From Lysinibacillus sp. ZYM-1 (GTDB lineage: Bacteria > Bacillota > Bacilli > Bacillales_A > Planococcaceae): 64,000 nt of DNA. How positions within the stretch are numbered: the stretch's first letter is position 1; each line of letters begins with the position of its first letter. Positions 1-8,133 of the stretch are shown here, piece after piece. The stretch is from assembly GCF_001308875.1 (NCBI RefSeq), contig NZ_KQ465111.1, positions 62,001 to 126,000 on the forward strand, read 5' to 3'. Position numbers and translations under genes: made by a program. The notes under the pieces were generated by a model. The model saw nothing but the letters and a program-made list of their open reading frames with translations. It was not told the origin of the DNA and did no database searches.

Positions 1-453
1 TTTACGAAATCACTTGCTAGTCGTCTCGATCAGCTGAGTGAAATTGTTGTTAAGGAGGCTGAACAAGGCGATATTTTACAAAATGGTGTGGCCTATATTG
101 CCCCAGGTGGTTATCATTTAAAACTTAGAAAAGTAGGGACAACGTTTGGCATTGTTCTGGATAACCAAGAAGCACCGAGATCAGGCCATAGACCATCTGT
201 AGATGTGATGTTTGAAAATGTTAGTCAATATAAAGATTTTGATAAAGTAGCAGTGATTATGACAGGTATGGGGCATGATGGTTCGAATGGACTAAAAGCA
301 TTAAAAAAGACCGGTAATGTCATTGCTATTGCTGAGTCAGCAGAAACTTGCATTGTATATGGTATGCCAAAAGCAGCGGTAGAAACGCAACTAATTGATG
401 AAGTTGCCGATGTAGATGATATAGCACTAACAATAATGAAATATTTGCCTTAA
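1..453 (+). CDS. cheB: Chemotaxis receptor methylesterase/deamidase CheB, C-terminal part
   Basis: The reading frame is open from base 1, so the gene begins upstream of the window. What remains (about 150 residues) is the C-terminal half of the methylesterase domain, which removes methyl groups from chemoreceptor glutamates during adaptation. Visible family motifs are FTKSLASRLD near the start, YIAPGGYHL, and MTGMGHDGSNGLKAL, whose Asp belongs to the Ser-His-Asp catalytic triad. The receiver domain and the catalytic Ser lie outside the window. cheA follows after 15 bases, as in the Bacillus fla/che operon. Identity is secure from the motifs and the neighbours. Confidence 0.93.
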   Translation, partial: FTKSLASRLDQLSEIVVKEAEQGDILQNGVAYIAPGGYHLKLRKVGTTFGIVLDNQEAPRSGHRPSVDVMFENVSQYKDFDKVAVIMTGMGHDGSNGLKALKKTGNVIAIAESAETCIVYGMPKAAVETQLIDEVADVDDIALTIMKYLP

Positions 454-468
454 AAGGGGTGTCCTCTT

Positions 469-2541
469 ATGGAAGTCAATCAATATTTAGAGATGTTTAT
501 CGAAGAAAGTAAAGAGCATTTACAAGCATGTAGTGAACATTTATTAGAACTAGAAAAAAATCCAGATGATTTGGCAATTGTTGGGGAAATATTCCGCTCT
601 GCCCACACTTTAAAAGGTATGTCTGCCACAATGGGTTTTGAAGATTTAGCAGATTTAACGCATAAAATGGAGAATGTTTTAGATGCCATTCGTAACGAAA
701 AAATCCATGTAACACCTGAAATTTTGGATGTGGTCTTTGAATCTGTTGACCATCTGGAAGAAATGGTCATGGATATTGCAAACGGTGGAGACGGCAAGCG
801 TGACGTGTCGGCAACAGTTGCACAACTTAAGCGCATTGAATTAGGCGAAGAAGCAGTAGCACCTGAGGTGGTTGCAACAGTTGCAGTATCAGCTGTAGAA
901 AGTGTTTTAGAATATGATAGCTTTGAACAAACAGTTATCACACAATCGTCGGAACAAGGTTTCCAAGCTTACGAAATTTCAGTAAAATTACGTGAAGATT
1001 GTCTCTTAAAGGCTGCGCGTGTATTTATGGTGTTTGAGATTTTAGAAAAAGATGGAGAAGTTATTAAATCTAGTCCATCTGTTGAAAAGCTTGAAGATGA
1101 ACAATTTGATCAACAGTTTTATGTAGCATATGTTACAAAAGAATCTGCGGAAGATATGCAGAAAAAGATAATGAAAGTTTCTGAGGTTGAAGAAGTTATC
1201 GTAACAACAATCGACCAAAAGAAATTCAGTGAAAGAGAATATGAAGTACAACAAGAAGTGGCTGCAACTGCAACTGTGTTGGCTGAAGTAGAATCTACAT
1301 CTGCTGCTGTACCTGCTAAAGTAGAACCAGTCGCGCAACCTGCAAAAACAGCAGCACCTGCAAAGACTGAAAAAAATCACGCGCCTGTAGGGAATAAAAC
1401 AATTCGTGTAAATATTGAACGTCTTGATATTTTAATGAACTTGTTTGAAGAACTTGTTATTGACCGTGGTCGACTACAATCTATCGCTACAGAAGTAAAT
1501 CATGGTGAGCTAAATGAAACTGTGGAGCGAATGAGCCGTGTAATGGGTGACCTGCAAACAATAATTTTAACAATGCGAATGGTGCCAGTTGAAACAGTGT
1601 TCAACCGCTTCCCTAAAATGATTCGTCAGCTATCACGAGATTTAAACAAGAAAATTAACCTTGAAATCATTGGTGCTGAAACTGAACTAGATCGTACGGT
1701 TATCGATGAAATTGGTGATCCACTTGTACACTTAATCCGAAATTCTGTGGATCACGGAATTGAGAATCCTACAGCTCGTCGTGCAAAAGGTAAGCCAGAA
1801 GAAGGAACAGTTGTACTACGTGCTTACCATAGTGGAAACTACGTCTTTATCGAAATTGAAGATGATGGTGCAGGAATTAATCGTGATAAAGTACTGGCGA
1901 AAGCTATTTCAAAAGGTATTGTTACACAAGAACAGTCTTATTCAATGTCTGATAATCAAATTAATGAGCTTATTTTAGCTTCAGGATTCTCGACTGCCGA
2001 TGTCATTTCTGATGTTTCTGGCCGAGGGGTAGGATTGGATGTTGTGAAAACAACGATTGAATCACTTGGTGGTAATATTTCAATTGAATCGACACAAGAT
2101 GTTGGATCCATCTTCTCTATCCAATTACCACTAACATTATCAATAATTTCTGTAATGCTTGTGGAGATTGAAAAAGAAATTTATGCTATTCCATTATCGT
2201 CTATTATTGAAACATCTATTATCCGTTCATCAGAGATTATGAATGCGCATAATCAAAAAGTAATCGACTTCCGTGGCAAGGTTGTACCATTGGTATTCTT
2301 AGAGGAAATCTTTGAAGTACCTCGTACAGAGCCACAGGATGAGGAATTCCATTCAGTAGTTATTGTTCGCAAAGGTGAAAAGCTTGCTGGTTTAGTTGTG
2401 GATTCCTTCATTGGTCAACAAGAAATTGTCTTGAAGTCATTAGGAAATTACTTAACAAATATCTTTGCCATTTCAGGTGCAACTATTTTAGGAAACGGTA
2501 AAGTAGCCTTAATTGTGGATTGTAACGCATTAATAAAATAG
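469..2541 (+). CDS. cheA: Chemotaxis histidine kinase CheA
   Basis: This 690-residue kinase phosphorylates the chemotaxis response regulators in the receptor-CheW array. Domains in order: a phosphotransfer (Hpt) domain with phospho-acceptor His46 in SAHTLKGMS; a response-regulator-binding P2 region at about 165-250; an Ala/Pro/Val-rich linker at about 262-305; a dimerisation helix pair at about 310-370; an ATPase domain with N-box HLIRNSVDHG near 421, G1 box DDGAGI near 465 and G2 box GRGVGLD near 518; and a CheW-like domain from about 560 to the end. Length and layout are normal for Bacillus CheA. It lies between cheB and cheW and is co-transcribed with them. Confidence 0.97.
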   Translation: MEVNQYLEMFIEESKEHLQACSEHLLELEKNPDDLAIVGEIFRSAHTLKGMSATMGFEDLADLTHKMENVLDAIRNEKIHVTPEILDVVFESVDHLEEMVMDIANGGDGKRDVSATVAQLKRIELGEEAVAPEVVATVAVSAVESVLEYDSFEQTVITQSSEQGFQAYEISVKLREDCLLKAARVFMVFEILEKDGEVIKSSPSVEKLEDEQFDQQFYVAYVTKESAEDMQKKIMKVSEVEEVIVTTIDQKKFSEREYEVQQEVAATATVLAEVESTSAAVPAKVEPVAQPAKTAAPAKTEKNHAPVGNKTIRVNIERLDILMNLFEELVIDRGRLQSIATEVNHGELNETVERMSRVMGDLQTIILTMRMVPVETVFNRFPKMIRQLSRDLNKKINLEIIGAETELDRTVIDEIGDPLVHLIRNSVDHGIENPTARRAKGKPEEGTVVLRAYHSGNYVFIEIEDDGAGINRDKVLAKAISKGIVTQEQSYSMSDNQINELILASGFSTADVISDVSGRGVGLDVVKTTIESLGGNISIESTQDVGSIFSIQLPLTLSIISVMLVEIEKEIYAIPLSSIIETSIIRSSEIMNAHNQKVIDFRGKVVPLVFLEEIFEVPRTEPQDEEFHSVVIVRKGEKLAGLVVDSFIGQQEIVLKSLGNYLTNIFAISGATILGNGKVALIVDCNALIK

Positions 2542-2567
2542 GTGAATGAATAAGAGAGGTGTAAAAG

Positions 2568-3014
2568 ATGACAAACGCAGTGGAACAAGAAAGTATTAAA
2601 GTAATTGTATTTCAACTAGCCAATAAAGAATATGCTATCCCGGTGTCTCATGTTCAAGGGATAGAAAAGCTAATGCATATCACGCGCGTACCGAAAACGG
2701 CGAAATATGTGAAAGGCGTTATCAATCTTCGCGGTGTAGTAACGCCGATTGTAGATTTACGTGAACGCTTTGAATTACCTATTTCAGAACATGAGGAAAC
2801 AACACGCATTATCATTATCTCGCTAGAAGATATGGAAGTAGGCTTTGTTGTAGATTCAGCGAACGACGTAATTGATATTCCTGCAAGTGCAATTGAACCA
2901 CAACCAGAAGTCGTTGGCTCACTTGAGGAAGAATTTATTTCAGGTGTTGCTAAAGTTGAGAAACGATTATTAATCTTATTACATTTAGAAAAAGTATTAA
3001 ATCCACTAAAGTAG
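2568..3014 (+). CDS. cheW: Chemotaxis coupling protein CheW
   Basis: This 148-residue single-domain scaffold links chemoreceptors to CheA. The CheW fold is recognisable from FQLANKEYAIPVSHVQGIEK at the N-terminus, KGVINLRGVVTPIVDLR in the middle and FISGVAKVEKRLLILLHLEKVL at the end. A good ribosome site (AGAGAGGTG) lies just before the ATG. It sits 26 bases after cheA and 9 bases before cheC, so it belongs to the same transcript. No oddities. Confidence 0.96.
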   Translation: MTNAVEQESIKVIVFQLANKEYAIPVSHVQGIEKLMHITRVPKTAKYVKGVINLRGVVTPIVDLRERFELPISEHEETTRIIIISLEDMEVGFVVDSANDVIDIPASAIEPQPEVVGSLEEEFISGVAKVEKRLLILLHLEKVLNPLK

Positions 3015-3023
3015 GGATCGATC

Positions 3024-3656
3024 ATGACATTTAATCAAAAGATTACCTCACTACATTTAGATGTATTAAAAGAAATTGGAAACATAGGTGCTGCGCATGC
3101 CGCGACAGCACTTTCCAATTTACTTGGGAAAAAAATTGATATGCGTGTTCCAAAGGTAGAAATGGTATCCTTTAACGATATGATGGAATTGGCTGGCGGA
3201 TCAGAAAACGTGGTCGTTGGTATTTACCTTCGCATTGAAGGTGATGCAGAAGGAAGTATGTTCTTTATACTACCGATTGAACAAGCAAACCGTTTTATCC
3301 GTCGTCTTATTTACGATGAAACATTTGATTTTAAAAAGCGACCTGTTTCAGAGCTAGGATTATCAGCCATGCAAGAAATGGGGAATATTTTATCAGGTTC
3401 CTATTTATCTGCCTTATCGGACTTTACCAATTTGAAAATTTATCCGACTGTGCCTGGGCTAAGTGTGGATATGTTTGGTGCAATTATTAGTATTGGTTTA
3501 ATAGAATTATCACATGTGAGTGATAATGTTATTGTCATAAATACATCCATTTTTGAAGAAGGTGTAGAAGACCATGAAACTGTGAGAGGTCATTTCTTCC
3601 TACTACCAGATCCCGACTCATTTGATGCTATTTTTAAAGCATTAGGGGTTTCCTAA
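3024..3656 (+). CDS. cheC: CheY-P phosphatase CheC
   Basis: This 210-residue protein of the CheC/CheX/FliY phosphatase family dephosphorylates CheY-P and, in Bacillus, binds CheD. Both family active-site signatures (D/S-x3-E-x2-N) are present: D-VLK-E-IG-N near residue 15 and S-AMQ-E-MG-N near residue 115, so both half-sites look functional. The stop codon overlaps the cheD start by one base (TAATG), suggesting translational coupling. The presence of cheC and cheD together marks the Bacillus-type adaptation system, which E. coli lacks. Confidence 0.95.
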   Translation: MTFNQKITSLHLDVLKEIGNIGAAHAATALSNLLGKKIDMRVPKVEMVSFNDMMELAGGSENVVVGIYLRIEGDAEGSMFFILPIEQANRFIRRLIYDETFDFKKRPVSELGLSAMQEMGNILSGSYLSALSDFTNLKIYPTVPGLSVDMFGAIISIGLIELSHVSDNVIVINTSIFEEGVEDHETVRGHFFLLPDPDSFDAIFKALGVS

Positions 3657-4162
3657 TGATACTAAGCAGTAGTAGTGGGCAAGTGATTAAAGTGGGAATT
3701 GCACAAATGGATGTAGTAAAGCTACCTAACACAATTCGAACTTCTGGTCTGGGTTCTTGTGTTGGCGTTATTTTATATGATGAGTCAAAAAAAATTGCTG
3801 GTTTAATCCATGTGATGCTACCAGATTCAAGCTTAGGGAGATCTGAGTCGATCAATGTGGCAAAATTTGCAGATACGGGAATAGCAGCAATGATTGATCT
3901 ATTGAAATTAGAGGGCGTTCAAAAATTTAAATTAAAGGCGAAAATTGCTGGGGGCGCACAGATGTTTCAATTTACTTCAGATAAAGATTCGATGCGCATC
4001 GGTCCTCGTAATGTAGAAGCTGTCAAAAATGAATTGAAAAGACATGGAATTCCTTTAGTAGCCGAGGATACTGGTGGAAATAGTGGTAGAACGATTGAAT
4101 TTAATCCTGCCACATCGTTATTACATATTCGAACAGTTAACCAAGGAGTGAGCGAAATCTAA
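3656..4162 (+). CDS. cheD: Chemoreceptor glutamine deamidase CheD
   Basis: CheD converts receptor glutamines to glutamates and forms a feedback pair with CheC. The 168-residue protein shows the expected Thr-Cys-His triad: Thr29 and Cys35 in T-x5-C (TSGLGSC) and His52 in GLIHVMLPDS. The six- and seventeen-residue spacings match those I recall for Thermotoga CheD. The gene overlaps cheC by one base and the following membrane-protein gene by one base (TAATG at 4160-4164). It is the last recognisable chemotaxis gene here; in B. subtilis sigD would follow. Confidence 0.96.
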   Translation: MILSSSSGQVIKVGIAQMDVVKLPNTIRTSGLGSCVGVILYDESKKIAGLIHVMLPDSSLGRSESINVAKFADTGIAAMIDLLKLEGVQKFKLKAKIAGGAQMFQFTSDKDSMRIGPRNVEAVKNELKRHGIPLVAEDTGGNSGRTIEFNPATSLLHIRTVNQGVSEI

Positions 4163-4533
4163 TGTTTGGTTCCATATTTTATAACCTATGGGGAGCATTA
4201 ATGGCCTTTACTATTTATTTTTTTAGTACATTTCAAAAGCCTTATACGCCCCTACGAATCATTATCGGATCTTTTGTTACTGCAATCATCGTATTCTTTG
4301 TGATGTATATCGTACGTTTATTAATTGCTTACATTTTATATACGCCTGAGGTGGATGAGGAAGCAGTTGAAGATGAAATAGTAGAAAATGAACAAAGTGC
4401 TCCTGAAGGAACGAATCAAGAAGGAACAACGGCTAATTCAACTGTTGAATTTCAAGATGAGAACTCAGAGGAAATTGCACAAGTAGTCCGAACGATGATG
4501 AATAGAGAAGAAGAACAACAAGTGAATGCTTAA
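4162..4533 (+). CDS. Small hypothetical membrane protein after cheD
   Basis: The product has 123 residues. Two hydrophobic segments are visible, at about 5-20 (LWGALMAFTIYFFS) and 29-57 (IIIGSFVTAIIVFFVMYIVR), followed by a strongly acidic, polar C-terminal tail (EEAVEDEIVENEQ onward). I do not recognise a named family. The start overlaps the cheD stop by one base, so it is translationally coupled to the chemotaxis operon and probably has a motility-related or envelope role; that role is inference from context only. An intrinsic terminator follows directly. Confidence 0.75.
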   Translation: MFGSIFYNLWGALMAFTIYFFSTFQKPYTPLRIIIGSFVTAIIVFFVMYIVRLLIAYILYTPEVDEEAVEDEIVENEQSAPEGTNQEGTTANSTVEFQDENSEEIAQVVRTMMNREEEQQVNA

Positions 4534-4539
4534 AACAGG

Positions 4540-4566
4540 GAGTCGCCATGAGCGGCTCTTTTTTAT
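4540..4566 (+). terminator. Intrinsic terminator ending the chemotaxis operon
   Basis: A 7-bp stem (4540-4546 with 4552-4558, one G-U pair, loop CATGA) is followed by a run of T from 4557 to 4564. It lies 7 bases after the stop of the small membrane-protein gene. Its position implies that at least part of the fla/che transcript ends here and does not reach sigD, 7.7 kb downstream. Confidence 0.8.
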
Positions 4567-4817
4567 TTGGTCATTTCGGGAATCTTATTATATGAAAAAC
4601 TTAAGTAAAATTTATTTTTTTTATATTATTCATATAGAAGTCTTCGTGTTAGCATATTTGTACAAAGGAAAAAGCTATTATTCAGAAAACTACAAATCAC
4701 TGAAATACTTGTGTGGTCCATAACGAATGGCTTGTCCTAGAAGTCCATAAGAAGAAAAGGGTGAAAAGGTAAAAGAAGGGCTTACATGTGCAAAATAGTC
4801 TCATATGAGGAATGGTG
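4567..4817. other. AT-rich gap before the amidohydrolase cassette
   Basis: About 250 bases between the che terminator and the first, broken cassette gene. It contains an AT-rich stretch (4590-4640) and no confident promoter. A 65-codon open frame crosses the terminator and this region, but it has no recognisable protein features or ribosome site, so I do not call it a gene. I see no insertion-sequence ends or obvious direct repeats. Confidence 0.5.
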
Positions 4818-6028
4818 ATGAAGCAAGAGTATTGGTTAATGAATGTGCTTCTTGAAAAGAGCTATGATCACATTGTCGGAACAAAAACAGTGCTTTGTCA
4901 TCTTTTCATTAAAGAGGGGATCATAGCTAAAATCATATCAGCAGATCAACCATTCTATACCAGTATCACTACAATTGACGGAAAAGTGAAATTACTTATG
5001 CCGAGTTTTCTTGAAAAACATGTTCATCTGGATAAAACATTCATGGGTAATCCTTGGGTTGCTATAAATCAGGAAGAATTGATTGTTGACCAATGTGCAT
5101 TGGAACAGCATATTTTAACAACATTAGAGATGACTACTGAAAAACGGGCAATGCTTTTATTGGATAAATTATTATTGAATGGTTCTACACATATTCGAAC
5201 ACATGTAGATATATATCCTGAAATTGGACTTGAGAAAGTGATAGGGATTTTGCAAGCATTCAATAATTTCTCTGGGAAACTCTCTGGTGAAATGGTTGCA
5301 TTCCCACAGCATGTCCATTTAAGAACAAAATCAAAGAAATTGGTGAGGGAAGCCTTACACCTTGGAACAGAAATAGTCGGTGGTGTTGATCCAGCGACGA
5401 TTGATGGCAATATTGAAGAATCACTATTCCAGATGATGGATTTAGCCGTAGAGGCGAATGCAAGTGTAGATATCATCTCCATGATAGAGACTATTTAGGT
5501 ATCTATACCATGAAACGGTTGGCAGCATTCACAATTGATGCTGGCTAGCAAGGGCGTGTAAACATTAGTCATGCTTTTGCATGAGGGGAAATTCCATTAG
5601 ATGAAGCGGAAGAAGTAGCAGATATTTTAGCAGAAGCGGGCATTTCGATTACCACTGCTGTCCAATATAATATTGCCATGCCACCAGTTCCATTGTGAAA
5701 GAGAAAATGGGTAAAAGTCGCGGTGGGTAGCGATAATATCTATGATGCTTGGAGACCTTTTGGTAATGGTGATTTGCTTGAGCGAGTGGGGCGTTTGGCC
5801 AATCGATTTCATTTAACAGATGAATATGCTTTAGATCAATCATTAGATTTTATTACGAAGGGGATAACGTTGTTAGATAGTGAAGGTAAAAGAAAGTGGC
5901 CCCTGCTAGGTCATGAAGACAACATGGTATTAGTGGATGCCAGCTGTGCTGCAGAAGCCATTGCTCGACGGGCTCAACGAATTGCAGTCTTCTTTCAAGG
6001 AAATATTGTGGCAGGAACCTTAGATTAA
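4818..6028 (+). pseudogene. Decayed amidohydrolase (cytosine deaminase-like), cassette copy 1
   Basis: This is a degraded fourth copy of the amidohydrolase repeated downstream. The intact start is ATG 4818 behind GAGG at 4807-4810, beginning MKQEYWLMNVLLE like its paralogues. The metal-binding motif HVHLDKT and the RTHVDIYPE and GGVDPATIDG segments are present. One base is missing near 5472 (between the Asp codon and CAT CTC CAT GAT), shifting the frame. The shifted frame then carries three stops: TAG 5546-5548 (a Trp codon in the paralogues), TGA 5582-5584 and TGA 5696-5698. The remainder (GSDNIYDAW onward) is open to the normal C-terminus at 6028. Four independent lesions make a sequencing error unlikely; the copy appears genuinely inactive. 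Confidence 0.9.
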
Positions 6029-6271
6029 GTATTTGAATAAAATACAGAATTTTCTGGTAATCAGACGACTATACTATCTTTCTATCAAAGGTTTGGCAGC
6101 AAGAAGAACCATTTAGTTTCTAGTTTTTATATTCACTTGTTTTTGAGTATTAGAGAAACGTTTGAGAGGTTCAGCTATACATCACTCTATGTGCCAATCG
6201 ATAGATTTTTACTCAAATGATTTTAATTCAACTTAGAAAAGCTTAGCGAGCAAAGGGGAGAAAGTGGAGTT
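6029..6271. other. Gap between pseudogene and transporter
   Basis: About 240 AT-rich bases. A promoter for the transporter and the deaminase/hydrolase genes could lie here (TATACT-like hexamers occur near 6070 and 6175), but none has a convincing -35 at the right spacing, so I do not call one. No terminator, repeat or small gene is evident. Confidence 0.4.
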
Positions 6272-7681
6272 ATGACGACAGTACAGTCCAATGACCTTCA
6301 AAATAAAAAAAAGAAAAAAAGAGATATAAATGTTTTTGTTCTGATTTTATCTATGCTAGTAATTGCAACGATCATTACCTATATTGTACCGACTGGTGAA
6401 TATACACGATCAGAGGTGGATGGCAGAAGTGTCGTGGTACCAGATACGTATCATGCGATTGAATCGTCACCAATTAGTTTGATGGGCCTCATTTCGTCTA
6501 TTCATACAGGTATGGTTGATTCAGCTCCTATCATCTTTTTTGTCTTAATTATTGGTGGAACACTAGGGGTATTATCAGCAACTGGGGCGGTTGAGGCATT
6601 GATTGCCACAGCCTCACGGAAATTTGCTAAAAAAGAAAAATGGTTGATTCCAATTATTATGCTGTTTTTTGCACTCGCAGGAACACTCATTGGCATGGCT
6701 GAGGAAACACTGGCTTATATTGGTATTTTAGTGCCAATTGCCATTGCACTAGGTTTTGATGCCATTACAGGAGCAGCTATTGTATTGGTCGGTGCATCTG
6801 TAGGATTTATGACAGCAGTTTTGAATCCATTTACAGTCGGAATTGCACAAGGGATTGCACAATTACCACCTTTTTCAGGAATTGGTTACCGTATTGTATT
6901 GTTTATAATTACGTATTTGATTTCTGTTTGGTACATTCAACGCTATGCGTTAAAAGTAAAACGAGATCCTGCTAAAGGTTTTTTTCCAGAAGGAAAGTAT
7001 GGCAAATTAGAAGATACAGGTAATGTCCAATTGAGCACTACGCACAAGATTGTGCTAGGATGTTTCCTAGTAAACTTTATTGTGTTAATCATCGGTGTTA
7101 TTAAGTTCAGTTGGTATATTACTGAGATTGCTGGGATTTTTACATTGCTTGCAATCGTCATTGCTTTTGCGGGAAAACTTTCTGCTAACCAAGCAGTAAA
7201 TGCATTTATACAAGGTTCAGGTGGCATTCTTTCAGGGGCGTTAATCATCGGTGTAGCTAGAGCGATTGTTGTGGTGTTAACAGATGGCCATGTTATTGAT
7301 ACATTATTATTCCATGCCTCGTCCTTAATCCACCATTTCCCACCTGTACTAAGCGCTGCGGGCATGTACATTTTACAGTTTATCCTTCACTTTTTTGTAC
7401 CTTCTGGTAGTGGACAAGCAGCCTTAACAATGCCAATTATGGCACCACTGGCTGATCTTGTGGGGGTAACGCGTCAGACAGCTGTGCTTAGCTTCTCGAT
7501 GGGGGATGCCATTGGGAATATTATCTTCCCAACCAATGGACCACTCATGGCGGCACTTGCCTTAGCGGGTATTCCATGGGTACGTTGGTTGAAATGGATT
7601 TGGCCACTGGTTGCCATTCAAATCATCATAGGTTTAACTGCCGTCATCGTTGCGCATTTTATCAATTATGGTCCGTTTTAA
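6272..7681 (+). CDS. YfcC-family (DcuC/ArcD superfamily) membrane transporter
   Basis: The 469-residue protein has a Lys-rich cytoplasmic N-terminus (KKKKKR) and about 12 hydrophobic segments. Family hallmarks visible are IVPTGEYTR after the first membrane span, GMAEETLAYIGILVPI, GFMTAVLNPFTVGIAQGIAQLPPFSGI, FVPSGSGQAALTMPIMAPLADL and FPTNGPLMAALALAGI. These are the paired hairpin loops of the C4-dicarboxylate/amino-acid uptake superfamily that contains YfcC. Known members move dicarboxylates, basic amino acids or peptides; the substrate here is unknown. Its place directly before a deaminase and three amidohydrolases suggests that it imports their substrate or a related nitrogen compound. That substrate link is inference. 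Confidence 0.88.
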   Translation: MTTVQSNDLQNKKKKKRDINVFVLILSMLVIATIITYIVPTGEYTRSEVDGRSVVVPDTYHAIESSPISLMGLISSIHTGMVDSAPIIFFVLIIGGTLGVLSATGAVEALIATASRKFAKKEKWLIPIIMLFFALAGTLIGMAEETLAYIGILVPIAIALGFDAITGAAIVLVGASVGFMTAVLNPFTVGIAQGIAQLPPFSGIGYRIVLFIITYLISVWYIQRYALKVKRDPAKGFFPEGKYGKLEDTGNVQLSTTHKIVLGCFLVNFIVLIIGVIKFSWYITEIAGIFTLLAIVIAFAGKLSANQAVNAFIQGSGGILSGALIIGVARAIVVVLTDGHVIDTLLFHASSLIHHFPPVLSAAGMYILQFILHFFVPSGSGQAALTMPIMAPLADLVGVTRQTAVLSFSMGDAIGNIIFPTNGPLMAALALAGIPWVRWLKWIWPLVAIQIIIGLTAVIVAHFINYGPF

Positions 7682-7720
7682 ATCAATATACACCCGCAAT
7701 TTTTTAGGAGGGAATAGGAT

Positions 7721-8119
7721 ATGAAACAGCATGATTTTATGAGAAAAGCGCTTGATTTAGCTAATGAAAATGCTATTTCACAACACGGGGCACCATTTGG
7801 AGCCCTTGTGGTTAAAAATGGGCAAATTATTGGTTCTGGTGTTAATGAGGTTGCTATAACTAACGATTTGACGAATCACGCGGAGATTCAAGCTATTCGT
7901 CAAGCTTGCCATACTTTGCAAACAACTAGTCTAGAAGGCTGTGAGATGTATGCAAGTACAGAACCGTGTTCCATGTGTTTAAGTGCAATCTATTATTCAA
8001 AAATATCAACAGTTTATTATTTTCATGCTAGTAATCCTAGCCAAGATTATGTCTATCACCAACTGTCTTTACCACATCAAGATAGGGATATTCAGATGGT
8101 ACAACTTGAAGAAAAATAA
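7721..8119 (+). CDS. Zinc-dependent nucleoside/nucleobase deaminase (CDA superfamily)
   Basis: The 132-residue protein has both zinc-site motifs of the cytidine/guanine deaminase fold: HAE at 53-55 (His ligand plus catalytic Glu) and PC-SM-C at 82-86 (two Cys ligands). APFGALVVKNGQIIGSG, TNDLTNHAEIQAIR and EPCSMCLSAIYYSKI resemble Bacillus GuaD, but the protein is some 25 residues shorter and lacks most of the C-terminal tail GuaD uses over the active site. It may therefore act on a different heterocycle. A strong ribosome site (AGGAGG) precedes the ATG. It is followed 14 bases later by an amidohydrolase gene, so the two are probably co-translated. Confidence 0.87.
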   Translation: MKQHDFMRKALDLANENAISQHGAPFGALVVKNGQIIGSGVNEVAITNDLTNHAEIQAIRQACHTLQTTSLEGCEMYASTEPCSMCLSAIYYSKISTVYYFHASNPSQDYVYHQLSLPHQDRDIQMVQLEEK

Positions 8120-8133
8120 AGGAGGTTCAAATA

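Noticed and set aside
480-941. A 153-codon minus-strand frame within cheA
   Set aside because: Antisense shadow of the Hpt domain region; Ser/Thr-rich, no ribosome site, no family resemblance.
4526-4723. A 65-codon frame running across the che terminator
   Set aside because: It begins inside the preceding gene, passes through a terminator stem and shows only low-complexity AT-driven residues; no ribosome site.
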